Shown here: positions 15,991-24,154 of the stretch, in pieces
Layout: every line of letters starts with the position of its first letter
Numbering within the stretch: position 1 is the first letter of the stretch
Origin: Gammaproteobacteria bacterium
GTDB lineage: Bacteria; Pseudomonadota; Gammaproteobacteria; JAJDOJ01
Length of the DNA stretch: 27,840 nucleotides
Reading direction: 5' to 3'
Assembly: GCA_027030565.1 (NCBI GenBank)
Contig: JALVEU010000212.1
Span: 1 to 27,840 of the forward strand
Made by a program: the position numbers and the translations under genes
The notes under the pieces: generated by a model
What the model saw: only the letters and a program-made list of their open reading frames with translations
Database searches by the model: none
Told to the model about the DNA's origin: nothing

Positions 15991-17772
15991 TCACCCGGCG
16001 CAACAGGACAGCTGCTCCACGTCCTTGAGGAAGGTCTGGGCGCAGAGCTTGAGCCCCTCCACCACGGTGAGGTAGGGAAAGAGCTGGGCGGCCAGGTCGT
16101 CCACGGTCATGCGATTGTGGATCGCCAGGGCCGCGGCCTGGATGACCTCTCCGGCCTCGGCGGCCAGCACCTGCACGCCGAGCAGGCGGCCGCTGTCGGC
16201 CTCGGCCACCAGCTTGATGAAGCCGCGGGTGTCGAAGTTGGCCAGCGCGCGCGGGACGTTGCCCAGATCCAGGGTGCGCGTTGCAGTGCGGATACCGCGC
16301 CGGGCGGCCTGGTCCTCCGTGAGCCCCACGGTGGCGGCCGCCGGGTCGGTGAAGACCACCGCCGGCATGGCACTCAGATCCAGCGCCGCATCGCCCCCGG
16401 TCATGTTGATGGCAGCCCGCGTCCCGGCCGCCGCCGCCACGTAGACGTACTGCGGTTGGTCGGTGCAGTCGCCCGCCGCATAGATGTGCGCGGCCGAGGT
16501 GCGCATGTGGTCGTCGATGAGGATGGCGCCATTGGGACGCGTCTCGACGCCAGCGCGCTCGAGTCCCAGGCCCTCGGTGTTGGGGGTGCGGCCCAGGGCC
16601 ACCAGCAGGCGGTCACAGCGCAGCGCCTCCCCGCCCACCGAGACGATGAACGCTTCCCCGTCGTGGCGTACGGCATCGGGGACCGTGTGCAGCCGCACCT
16701 CGGCCCCCTCCTGCTCGAAGACGGCCACCAGCCCTTCGCCCAGCGCCGGCTCCTCCCGCGACAGAAACCGGCTGCGCGCGAGGATCGTGACCCGGGCGCC
16801 GAGGCGCAGGAAGGCCTGCCCCAGCTCCAGCGCCACCGCCGAGCCGCCCAGTACCACCAGGTGCTGCGGGATCGCCTCGGCCACCAGGGCCTCGGTGGAG
16901 GTCCAGTACGGGGTCCCCGCCAGGCCGGGGATGGGCGGGATCGCCGGGTGTGCGCCCGTGGCGATGAGGATACGATCGGCCGTGACGCGGGTCTCCGAGC
17001 CGTCGGCGCGCCGCACCACCAGCGTGTGCGGATCGGCGAAGCGGGCCCAGCCGCGCAGCAACCGGATGTCCGGGTACGTCTCCAGGATATGCTCGTATTT
17101 CTCGTGGCGCAGCGCCTCGACCCGTGCCTGTTGCTGGCGTACCAGCGCCGAACGATCGATGCGCGGGGTGCAATGGGAGATCCCCTGAAAGGGATGATGG
17201 GCCTGCAGATGGGCGATGCCGGCGGCGCGGATCATGATCTTGGAGGGCACGCAGCCCACGTTGACGCAGGTCCCGCCGATGACCTCCGCGCCCTCGATCA
17301 GGGTGACCCGGGCGCCGCGTCCGACCGCCTCGATGGCCGCGGCGAAGGCGGCCGAGCCCGCGCCCACGATGGCCACGGACAAGCGGCCGTCTCCTTGGGT
17401 CAGGGCATTGTCTTCCAGAGACGTAGTCTGTGGGTGGACCTGCCGGGAACGGTCGGCGGCAGGGATGCCTCCGTCCGAGCCTACAGGGATGTATTGACGG
17501 CGCTTCCCGGCGGGCCCACCCGCAGGGCGCTGCTCTCCTTGCGACCTTGGGGTGGTCTCGACCTCGCCCAGCAGCTCGGCCCCGTAGCCGCGGGAGGCCA
17601 CGGCATCCAGCAGCCGCTGCGTGTCCACGTCGCCCTGCGTCTCGACCTGGGCGAGGCCCTCCTCGTAGCTCACGGCGGCCCGCACGCCGGGCAGGGCGTT
17701 GAGCGCGGCCTCGGCGCTGCGCGCGCAGTGCGCGCAGGTCATGCCGGTGATGCGCAGTTGCAGTCGGTTCAT
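15991..17772 (-). CDS. merA: Mercuric reductase with N-terminal HMA domain
   Basis: The protein has 593 residues. Residues 1-70 are an HMA (NmerA) domain with GMTCAHC. A linker of about 55 residues leads to the flavoprotein disulfide reductase core: FAD motif VAIVGAGSAAFAAAI, redox-active GTCVNVGC (C169, C174), NAD(P)H motif LVVLGGSAVALELGQAF, and a second FAD segment IYAAGDCT. The C-terminal SCCAG has the vicinal cysteine pair (C590, C591) that receives Hg2+ from the partner subunit, with Tyr in FPYLTVVEGLKL. All catalytic parts are present. It reduces Hg(II) to volatile Hg(0) using NADPH in the cytoplasm. The gene has its own mer operator, but merR, merT and merP are absent from the window. 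Confidence 0.95.
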   Translation of the reverse strand: MNRLQLRITGMTCAHCARSAEAALNALPGVRAAVSYEEGLAQVETQGDVDTQRLLDAVASRGYGAELLGEVETTPRSQGEQRPAGGPAGKRRQYIPVGSDGGIPAADRSRQVHPQTTSLEDNALTQGDGRLSVAIVGAGSAAFAAAIEAVGRGARVTLIEGAEVIGGTCVNVGCVPSKIMIRAAGIAHLQAHHPFQGISHCTPRIDRSALVRQQQARVEALRHEKYEHILETYPDIRLLRGWARFADPHTLVVRRADGSETRVTADRILIATGAHPAIPPIPGLAGTPYWTSTEALVAEAIPQHLVVLGGSAVALELGQAFLRLGARVTILARSRFLSREEPALGEGLVAVFEQEGAEVRLHTVPDAVRHDGEAFIVSVGGEALRCDRLLVALGRTPNTEGLGLERAGVETRPNGAILIDDHMRTSAAHIYAAGDCTDQPQYVYVAAAAGTRAAINMTGGDAALDLSAMPAVVFTDPAAATVGLTEDQAARRGIRTATRTLDLGNVPRALANFDTRGFIKLVAEADSGRLLGVQVLAAEAGEVIQAAALAIHNRMTVDDLAAQLFPYLTVVEGLKLCAQTFLKDVEQLSCCAG

Positions 17773-17827
17773 GCCGGCCCTGTGATCCCGGGGTCTGCTG
17801 GAGCCTGGTCAACGGTGCGATGCCTGC

Positions 17828-17859
17828 AGTCTAGGCTCCGTACCTTGGTACGGAGTCAA
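17828..17859 (-). promoter_or_regulatory. MerR-type mer operator and promoter
   Basis: On the minus strand TTGACT (17854-17859) is followed by TAGACT (17828-17833) after 20 bp (or CTAGAC after 19). The spacer carries the perfect dyad CTCCGTACC-AA-GGTACGGAG (17836-17855). This is the hallmark of the MerR operator, with an overlong spacer that MerR untwists when mercury binds. The start codon of merA is about 55 bp downstream. Confidence 0.88.
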
Positions 17860-17860
17860 G

Positions 17861-17947
17861 CGCGCCGTCACGGAAGCCGGCCTCGCGCAGGGCCTGGCCC
17901 AGCACTCCGGGGTCGCCCAGGCTGAAGGGGCTGGGCTGACCGGGCAG
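17861..17947 (-). pseudogene. Fragment of a SAM-dependent methyltransferase C-terminus
   Basis: Read on the minus strand this gives PGQPSPFSLGDPGVLGQALREAGFRD, very like the C-terminal PFxLADPxxLxxLLxxAGFRDV segment of UbiE-type methyltransferases. It begins and ends abruptly: the mer operator on one side and LysR-like coding on the other strand on the other side. The same bases read on the plus strand can be taken as an upstream extension of the LysR fragment (AVTEAGLA), so the assignment is uncertain. Confidence 0.4.
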
Positions 17948-18220
17948 TGGCAAAGCGGCCCCCTGCGGGTCACCGCTTTGGACAACATGGCGACCACGGT
18001 GCTGATGCCCATGTTCGCGGGCTTCTGCCGTGAGTACCCGCAGGTCACGCTGCAGCTCATGGTCTCGAACAGTGACGCGAGCCCGGCGCGCCGGGAGGCC
18101 GACGTGGCCATCCGCCTGACCAATACCCCCCCGGACACCCTCATCGGCAAGCGGGTGGCCACCGTGGCCTCCGCCGCCTATGCAAGCCCCGCCTATCTCG
18201 AGCGGGTGCGGGCCGAAGGG
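17948..18220 (+). pseudogene. Truncated LysR-family regulator (effector-binding part)
   Basis: The frame reads SGPLRVTALDNMATTVLMPMFAGF, READVAIRLTNTPPDTLIGKRV and ASAAYASPAYLERVRAEGG, the first half of a LysR substrate-binding domain. The helix-turn-helix half is missing or unrecognisable, and the end is cut at about 18220, where the frame passes into DedA-like sequence in another frame. It cannot encode a working regulator. Confidence 0.75.
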
Positions 18221-18222
18221 GG

Positions 18223-18753
18223 GAGCCCGAATGGCTGGGCCTCTTCGTGCCTGGTATCGTGCTCGCAACCACGGTGGGCGCCCTGGTGGCCAAGGGGTAC
18301 CTCGCTTTCGGCCCGGCATGGCTGTGCATGGCCCTCGGGGCGCTTGCGGGCGACAGTATCGGCTACCTGCTCGGCCGGCTGGGCCACGACGAATGGATCC
18401 GTGGCCCGGCAGGGTCGCGCCGACGCCGCGGTCACGAACGCGCGCTCCGCCTGCAGGCCCGTTTCGGGAGCAGGCTGGTGTTCATCGGCCGTTTTTTCTG
18501 GCTGATCCATCCGGCCGTGCCACTGGTCAGCGGCATCGCCGGGGTCCCGGCCTCGCGCTTCTACCTGCTGGACGTACCCGCCGTCGCGCTCTGGTCGCTG
18601 CTCTATCTCGGCATCGGTGATCTGGGCATGGGAATGTGGCTCGACCGCGAGCTGCGTATCCTGGAGACGCTGGGGATCGCGATCGTGATCGCCGGCCTGC
18701 TGCTGATCTCCTTTCGTATCGAGCGAGACCGCCATGGCTCAGATCAAGCATAG
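18223..18753 (+). pseudogene. DedA-family membrane protein, 5'-truncated
   Basis: The sequence EPEWLGLFVPGIVLATTVGALVAKGYLAF starts in the middle of the first DedA region; normal DedA proteins have about 35 more N-terminal residues with the first helix. The rest is good DedA: ALGALAGDSIGYLLGRLG, FGSRLVFIGRFFWLIHPAVPLVSGIAGVPASRFYLLD and C-terminal helices. There is no ATG; a GTG at 18247 could initiate a shortened protein. It joins the LysR fragment directly, which suggests a deletion between two former genes. It might still be expressed as a shortened protein. Confidence 0.65.
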
Positions 18754-18946
18754 CCAAGCCCGCCCGGGACTGCGCCAGCTTATGCGTGCCTCGGCGCTGC
18801 GCACCGGGCGCGCCCTGTGGCAGATCACGCCCGTGCTGCTCGGCGTGCTGCTCCTTGCCGGTCTGGTGGTCCAGCTCGTGCCGCGGCTGCTGCACTCGGG
18901 CCTGTTCGGCCGCTCGGCGTGCGGCAACGCGCTTTCTTCTTGCTGA
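18734..18946 (+). pseudogene. N-terminal fragment of a permease-like membrane protein
   Basis: The frame has 70 residues: a charged start and one membrane helix (LWQITPVLLGVLLLAGLVVQLVPRLL) followed by HSGLFGRSACGNALSSC and a stop. The pattern of ALWxIxPVLLGVLLLAGLxxxLVPR then GLFG resembles the beginning of large permeases of the ArsP/DUF318 type, which have about 300-350 residues; the rest is missing. It overlaps the DedA-like gene by 20 bp, as in a former operon. It could instead be a genuine small membrane protein. Confidence 0.4.
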
Positions 18947-19079
18947 GTGAGGAGGCGTCGAGCGCGTTAGAATGGATGGGCTCGCTCGGCGTGAAGGCCG
19001 GCTCCTGCGCAATGGACGCCACCGGAACGCCTTGCATCCCTGAAGTCGGGCCGCGGGAACGGGTCCCGGTGGAAAACCG

Positions 19080-20681
19080 ATGACGTTGTCCAAGCGCATC
19101 GTCCAGCTCTGCTACGCCCTGGAGGACTCACCGCGCTACCACAGGGTGAAGCGTTTCTTCTGGGATCTCCTGGAAAACCCGGAGAGCCGGCGCCGCCGCG
19201 TATTCGATCTGTTCATGATCGCCGTGGTGCTGGCGAGCATCTTCCTGCTCCTCTACACCGTGGAGCACCCGCATTTCGCCATCGCATATCGATTCGAGAA
19301 GATCGCGGTGACGATCTTCGTTGTGGAGTACCTGCTACGTTTCTGGGTGCACAGCGACGCCCATCGCATCGTCATCGACGCCTACGAACAGGCCGAATTC
19401 CTGAACCTGCCGTTCTCTTTGCGCCGCGCCTTGGCCGCAGTGGCACGGAAGAAATGGGAGTACGTGCGCTCGCCCATGGCGATCATCGATCTGTTGGCGA
19501 TCATGCCCACCTATCGACCGGTGCGCTTGGTTCGCATCTTCCTCCTGTTCCGCCTCTTCAAGCTCTTCCGTTACACGCGGAGCATCAACCAGCTCACGGG
19601 GATCCTGCGCGAGAAGCGTTTCGAGCTCACCACACTGGCCATCTTCGCCGGCTTCGTGATCTTCGCCGCGAGCACGGCGATCTACATGTTCGAGAGCGAC
19701 CTGCCCGGCGCCGACATCGATACCTTCTTCGACGCCCTGTACTGGTCGCTGGTGACCATCTCCACGGTCGGCTACGGCGACATCACGCCCCACACGCAAG
19801 AGGGTCGCGTCATCGCCCTGGTGCTGATCGTCAGCGGCCTGGGGGTGGCAGCCTTCGCCACCTCGATTCTGGTTTCGGCATTCAGCGAGCGCTTCCGCGA
19901 GATGCGCCAACAGCACACGCTGTTCGCCGTGGAGAAGATGCGCCACGCCATCGTCGTCTGCGGCTATGGCCGGGTGAGCGAGTCGGTGCTGCAGAAGATG
20001 CCGGACGAGCGGGCCCGCTTCATCGTCATCGACTCGGACGAGCAGCGCGTGGCCCTGGCCAAGACCCAGGGATTCCTGGCGCTGGAGGGTGACGCGCGCG
20101 AAAACGACCTGCTGGAGCGGGTCGGCATCCGCCAGCGCGTGGACACGGTGCTGTGCCTGACCAACGACGACGTCACCAACGTGTTCGTGACGCTGACCGC
20201 CCGTGCCCTCAATCCTCAGGTGCGGATCATCACGCGGGCCAACAACAAAGAGAGTGTGCGCAAGCTGCGGCTGGCCGGTGCCGATCACGTGCTGTCCATC
20301 TACGAGATCGTGGGCCTCATGGCCGCCAACTACGTGGGTCAGCCGGTGGCCTTCGATGCATTGCATGGGTTTCTGAGCGGCGAGAAGGGGGTGGAGATCG
20401 AGGCGGTGGTGATTCCCGAAGGCTCGTTCCTCGACGGCGTGCGCCTGGGCGACGTGGACTTTTTGCGCTACCGCCTGATCCTGTTCGGGATCATCGTGGG
20501 CAGTACGGACGGTACCATGGCCGCCGAGCGCCATCCGCTGCGCGCCGGACGGCACTTCCAGTTCAACCCGCCGCCCGGAACGGTCCTACAGCGAGACCAG
20601 ATTCTGATCCTGCTGGGACACCGCCTGAGCATCCTCCATCTCAAGGAGCTGCTCGAGCAGAGCGCACTCAAGGCCGCCTGA
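19080..20681 (+). CDS. Voltage-gated-type potassium channel with RCK (TrkA-N/TrkA-C) domains
   Basis: The protein has 533 residues. Six membrane segments lie between residues about 42 and 270. An S4-like arginine ladder (RPVRLVRIFLLFRLFKLFRYTRS, 146-168) is followed by the pore helix and the selectivity filter TVGYGD (229-234), diagnostic of K+ channels. A cytoplasmic RCK part starts with HAIVVCGYGRVSESVL (nucleotide-binding GxGxxS at 295-300) and ends in a TrkA-C-like region (about 415-500). It passes K+ across the inner membrane under control of voltage and a cytoplasmic ligand. The RCK-only gene follows 6 bp downstream. Confidence 0.92.
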   Translation: MTLSKRIVQLCYALEDSPRYHRVKRFFWDLLENPESRRRRVFDLFMIAVVLASIFLLLYTVEHPHFAIAYRFEKIAVTIFVVEYLLRFWVHSDAHRIVIDAYEQAEFLNLPFSLRRALAAVARKKWEYVRSPMAIIDLLAIMPTYRPVRLVRIFLLFRLFKLFRYTRSINQLTGILREKRFELTTLAIFAGFVIFAASTAIYMFESDLPGADIDTFFDALYWSLVTISTVGYGDITPHTQEGRVIALVLIVSGLGVAAFATSILVSAFSERFREMRQQHTLFAVEKMRHAIVVCGYGRVSESVLQKMPDERARFIVIDSDEQRVALAKTQGFLALEGDARENDLLERVGIRQRVDTVLCLTNDDVTNVFVTLTARALNPQVRIITRANNKESVRKLRLAGADHVLSIYEIVGLMAANYVGQPVAFDALHGFLSGEKGVEIEAVVIPEGSFLDGVRLGDVDFLRYRLILFGIIVGSTDGTMAAERHPLRAGRHFQFNPPPGTVLQRDQILILLGHRLSILHLKELLEQSALKAA

Positions 20682-20687
20682 GATCTC

Positions 20688-21494
20688 ATGGAGCGTAGGA
20701 AAGTCGCCATCTTCGGGGCCTCCGAGCTCGGTATCGAGGTGGCGCGCAATCTCGACCCGCGGCAACACCCTTTCGTCCTGGCCGACCCCGATCCCGACAA
20801 GCTCGCCTGGGCCCGGGACCGCGGGGTGGAGGGCATGCTGGTGGATCACACGGACGACGCCGCACTCCAGGAGCTCGGAATCGGCAGGGATGTGGGCCTG
20901 CTCTTCTGCCTGTTTCAGGAAGACGCGGACAACGTCTTCCTGACCATCTCGGCGCGGGCCATCGATCCCGAACTACGCATCGTCTCGGTGGTGGATTCGC
21001 GCGACTCCATCCCGAAGCTGCTGGCCGCCGGAGCCAACAAGCTCATCGACCCCTACGAGATCGGGGGCAACCGCATCTCGCGCATCATGCGCAGCCCGGC
21101 ACTGGTGGACGTGCTGGACCAATATGTCTACAGCAACCGCCGGCTCCAGTTGGCCGAGATCCCTGTTCCCGAGGGTTCGAAGTACCTGGGCCTGAACTAT
21201 TGCCAGTTGCGCCTGAACGAACGCTTTGGACTCATCGTGATCGGGATCCTCGATCCGGAGAGCGGGAAGGAGTTGCTCTTCAGTCGTGGGGGCTTCACCC
21301 ATCGACTGCGCGCGGGGGACGCCCTGGTGGTGATCGGCCCGGCGCCTGCGATCGCCGCGTTTCGCGAGTCGCTGGGAGGACGGCCGGAAGCAGACGCCAG
21401 GCCGGACCCGCCCCCCACCACCGCGGACCCGGATGCCTCGCCGCCTGTCCCCGACAACCGAATCGGCGTGTCCCGCCGCCCACCGCGTACCTGA
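20688..21494 (+). CDS. RCK-only protein (TrkA-N plus TrkA-C), likely channel partner
   Basis: The protein has 268 residues without membrane segments. RKVAIFGASELGIEVARNL is a Rossmann start, PFVLADPDPDKL has the acidic residue that ends the second strand, and LLFCLFQEDADNVFLTISARAIDPELRIVSVV closely parallels the channel's own RCK domain (LTNDDVTNVFVTLTARALNPQVRIIT). A TrkA-C fold covers about 150-230, and a proline-rich tail follows. Its place 6 bp after the channel gene suggests a mixed RCK ring or a separate gating subunit; this is inference. Confidence 0.85.
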   Translation: MERRKVAIFGASELGIEVARNLDPRQHPFVLADPDPDKLAWARDRGVEGMLVDHTDDAALQELGIGRDVGLLFCLFQEDADNVFLTISARAIDPELRIVSVVDSRDSIPKLLAAGANKLIDPYEIGGNRISRIMRSPALVDVLDQYVYSNRRLQLAEIPVPEGSKYLGLNYCQLRLNERFGLIVIGILDPESGKELLFSRGGFTHRLRAGDALVVIGPAPAIAAFRESLGGRPEADARPDPPPTTADPDASPPVPDNRIGVSRRPPRT

Positions 21495-21624
21495 AAAGGG
21501 GACGACCGCCGCCGGAGCCGCCCCTCGATGCGCCAGGTCAAGAGCTGCAGTTGTCCTCGCACGGCGGGTGGAAGAAGATCGCAGCCCCGGTCCCCACAGT
21601 CCCAGCCTCGAAGGAGTATCCACC

Positions 21625-22314
21625 ATGCGTATCGCACCGCCGTTCTCCCCGCTGCGCACCGCCTGGCGGGCTGCGCTGTTTTTCGTCGGCATCGGCGTCG
21701 GCGCCTCGCACGCCGCCGGTATGCGAACCTGGACCTTCGACGACGTACCCGTGGGCAAGGTCCCGCCCGGATGGCGGGTGGGTGCCACGAATCCCCAAGG
21801 CCCCCTACCCACCTGGGCGGTCGTCGAAGACCCTGGGGCACCCTCCGATGGTCATGCCCTGGCGATGCTGCGCCCCAACCATCGCTCGGCCGGCACGTTC
21901 AACCTGTGTTGGACCGATGTGGTCTCGTTTCAGGACGGGACCGTCGAGGTGAAGCTCAAGGCCCTGCGCGGGCACGAGGACCAGGGCGGCGGGGTCGTCT
22001 GGCGCTTCCGCGACCCGGACAACTACTACGTCGCCCGTTTCAATCCGCTGGAGGACAACTTCCGGCTCTATGTCGTCCGCAACGGGCGCCGCCACCAGCT
22101 CGCGAGCGCCCGGGTCCACCTCCCCGCCGGGCGCTGGCACACGCTCAAGATCGTCCAGCACGGCACCCGGTTCGAGGGTGATCTGGACGGCCGCAAGCTC
22201 CTCGAAGGGGAGGACGACACATTCGAGGGCCCTGGCGCGGTCGGACTCTGGACCAAGGCCGATGCGGTCACGGCCTTCGACAACTTCACCGTGCATCCCG
22301 ACAACCCGCGTTAG
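21625..22314 (+). CDS. Secreted concanavalin-like (DUF1080/LamG-type) protein
   Basis: The protein has 229 residues. A signal peptide (ending SHAAG) is followed by a jelly-roll domain: WTFDDVPVGKVPPGW, DGTVEVKLKALRGHEDQGGGVVWRFRDPDNYYVARFNPLEDNFRLYVV, WHTLKIVQHGTRFEGDLDGRKLLEGEDDTFEGPGAVGLWTKADAVTAFDNF. This is the pattern of DUF1080 or laminin-G-like folds that bind carbohydrate or act as lectin-like modules. AAGGAG precedes the start. It heads a run of plus-strand genes that continues with an outer-membrane barrel and an ABC importer; a periplasmic accessory role in that uptake is inferred. Confidence 0.7.
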   Translation: MRIAPPFSPLRTAWRAALFFVGIGVGASHAAGMRTWTFDDVPVGKVPPGWRVGATNPQGPLPTWAVVEDPGAPSDGHALAMLRPNHRSAGTFNLCWTDVVSFQDGTVEVKLKALRGHEDQGGGVVWRFRDPDNYYVARFNPLEDNFRLYVVRNGRRHQLASARVHLPAGRWHTLKIVQHGTRFEGDLDGRKLLEGEDDTFEGPGAVGLWTKADAVTAFDNFTVHPDNPR

Positions 22315-22320
22315 CCGACG

Positions 22321-23103
22321 GTGGGAAGACGTCCACCCGAATGCCGCCGCCGGCGTTCGTTTGCATGGCCGTATGTCGCGCTGTTCTGCGCGGCCCTGAC
22401 CCCGGAGCCCGCCCCGGCTCAGGGCGGTCCGCCGCTGCTCACCGACGACCCCTTCACGCCGGGCCCGGGCCGCTGGGAGATCAACGTGGCCCTCACCGCC
22501 GAACTGCGCCCCGCCGAGCGCGGCTACGAGAGCCCGCTCCTGGATCTGAACTATGGCCTGGGCGAGCGCATCCAGCTCAAGTACGAGCTGCCCTGGGTGG
22601 TGCTCGACGAGCACGGCGACACCCGCAGCGGTTTGGGCAATTCGAACGTCGGCGTCAAGTGGCGGTTCTACGAAGACGCCCCCCGGGGGCTGGCCGTCTC
22701 GGTGTATCCGCAGCTGGAGTTCAACAATCCCACCGACTCGGCCGACCGCGGGTTGGTGGACCGGGGCACGGCCCTGCTGCTGCCCGTGGAGCTCTCCCTG
22801 CGGCTGGGCCCGGTGGACATCAATCCGGAGCTCGGATACGCGATCCGCGAGAAGGATGCCGACGAGCTGGTCTACGGCCTGGCGCTGTCGTACGCCCCGG
22901 GCGAGGCGCTGGAGTGGCTCGGCGAGCTCCACGGCACCACGGCGCTCGGCCCGGACGAGACCGACCTGGTGGCCGACGTCGGCCTGCGCTGGGCCTTCGG
23001 CAGCCGCTTCAGTCTGCTGGCCGCGGCCGGCACCGGCCTGATCGGTCCGGGCGAAGGTCCCATCGACTTCCTGGGCTATCTGGGCCTTCAGCTTCGACTG
23101 TAG
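22321..23103 (+). CDS. Outer-membrane beta-barrel protein, transporter-like
   Basis: The protein has 260 residues. It starts with a GTG at 22321, 6 bp after the previous stop. An arginine-rich n-region and hydrophobic stretch (AWPYVALFCAALTPEPAPAQ) form a signal peptide, followed by PPLLTDDPFTPGPGRWEINVALTAE. TDDPxTPGxGxWEIN is the start of a widespread outer-membrane transporter-like family. Amphipathic strands follow to the end (GYLGLQLRL). Function is unknown; by position it may let the substrate of the ABC importer into the periplasm. Confidence 0.7.
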   Translation: MGRRPPECRRRRSFAWPYVALFCAALTPEPAPAQGGPPLLTDDPFTPGPGRWEINVALTAELRPAERGYESPLLDLNYGLGERIQLKYELPWVVLDEHGDTRSGLGNSNVGVKWRFYEDAPRGLAVSVYPQLEFNNPTDSADRGLVDRGTALLLPVELSLRLGPVDINPELGYAIREKDADELVYGLALSYAPGEALEWLGELHGTTALGPDETDLVADVGLRWAFGSRFSLLAAAGTGLIGPGEGPIDFLGYLGLQLRL

Positions 23104-23116
23104 ATTCGACTGTAGA
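23093..23116. repeat. 12-bp tandem duplication across a stop codon
   Basis: TTCGACTGTAGA occurs twice in tandem (23093-23104 and 23105-23116). The barrel gene's TAG stop is in the first copy, so the duplication changes only the 3' end and the spacer to the next gene. Confidence 0.9.
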
Positions 23117-23131
23117 AGGGAGTGCAGGACC

Positions 23132-24154
23132 ATGAAACCATGGCTCTCCATCCTCGCGCTCGCGATCGCCCTGGTTGCGAGCGTGTTCCTCTGGCAAAAG
23201 GCGCACCAGCCTGCGGGACAAACCGTGGTGGTCTACGTCTCGGAGGATCAGGTGTTCTCCGAGCCCATTCTCGAGGACTTCGAGCGCGAGACCGGCATCC
23301 GCGTCCAGGCGGTCTACGACACCGAGGAGGCCAAGAGCACCGGGGCCATGAACCGCCTGATCGCAGAGAAGGACAATCCCCAGGCCGACGTGTACTGGGC
23401 CAACGAGCCCATCCGCGCCGAGGTGCTGAAGCAGAAAGGCATCTCGGCCGCCTACGTCTCCCCCAACGCCGCCGACATCCCACCCATCTTCCGGGATCCG
23501 GAGGGCTACTGGACCGGGTTCTCGGCCCGGGCCCGGGTGTTCATCGTCCACGACTCGGTGAAGTCGCCGCCGCAGGGCGTGCGCGACTATACGGACCCGC
23601 GCTGGAAGGGCCGGGCGGTCATCGCCAACCCCCTGTTCGGGACCACCACCTCCGAGATCGCGGCGCTGTTCACCGTCTGGGGTGACGACCAAGGGCGCGC
23701 CTTCCTGGAGGGGCTCCGGCGCAACGAGGTCGCCATCTCCAGCAGCAACGGGGAGAGTGCCGATTTCGTGGCCGCCGGGCGCTACGCCTTCAGCCTGGTG
23801 GACAGCGACGACGCGGTCAATCGTATGCGCCAGGGCAAGCCGGTCTCCATGGTCTATCCGGACCAAGCGCCCGGCGGGCTCGGCACCTTCATCGTGCCCA
23901 ACGCGGCCGTGCTCATCCGCGGCGCGCCCCACCCCGATGCCGCCCGCAAGCTCATGGACTACCTGCTCTCGCCTGAGACCGAGCGCAAGCTGGCCCGGGC
24001 CGACTGTGCGCAGATCCCGCTCCATCCAGGCGTGGCGGGGCCGCCCGAGCTCAAACCCATGGATCAGATCCGCGTGATGCAGGTGCGCTATGCCGACGTG
24101 GCACAGAAGCTCGTCGAGATCCAGCCGCTGCTGCGGCGCTGGCTGGGGCTGTGA
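23132..24154 (+). CDS. Periplasmic ABC-type solute-binding protein, iron-family relative without the tyrosine pair
   Basis: The protein has 340 residues with an N-terminal signal or anchor helix (about 4-22). VVVYVSEDQVFSEPILEDFERETGI and the WKGRAVIANPLFGTT segment place it among ferric-iron-like binding proteins. Where FbpA and FutA have the paired tyrosine iron ligands, this protein has FSLVDSDDAVNRM (S221 to D227), so iron binding in the usual manner is unlikely. It may bind another metal or an anion. The gene is 28 bp downstream of the barrel gene and overlaps the permease gene (GTGA). Confidence 0.82.
   Translation: MKPWLSILALAIALVASVFLWQKAHQPAGQTVVVYVSEDQVFSEPILEDFERETGIRVQAVYDTEEAKSTGAMNRLIAEKDNPQADVYWANEPIRAEVLKQKGISAAYVSPNAADIPPIFRDPEGYWTGFSARARVFIVHDSVKSPPQGVRDYTDPRWKGRAVIANPLFGTTTSEIAALFTVWGDDQGRAFLEGLRRNEVAISSSNGESADFVAAGRYAFSLVDSDDAVNRMRQGKPVSMVYPDQAPGGLGTFIVPNAAVLIRGAPHPDAARKLMDYLLSPETERKLARADCAQIPLHPGVAGPPELKPMDQIRVMQVRYADVAQKLVEIQPLLRRWLGL

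Noticed and set aside
15853..17925. 690-residue plus-strand frame opposite merA
   Set aside because: Antisense to complete MerA, with His/Gln/Arg-rich composition typical of shadows.
18817..19083. 88-residue frame between the permease fragment and the K+ channel
   Set aside because: First half is a shadow of the permease fragment and the rest shows no family pattern.
19335..20555. 406-residue minus-strand frame opposite the K+ channel
   Set aside because: Antisense shadow; no domain and no ribosome-binding site.
21805..23151. 448-residue minus-strand frame opposite the DUF1080-like and barrel genes
   Set aside because: Both plus-strand genes have signal peptides and family motifs; the minus frame has none.
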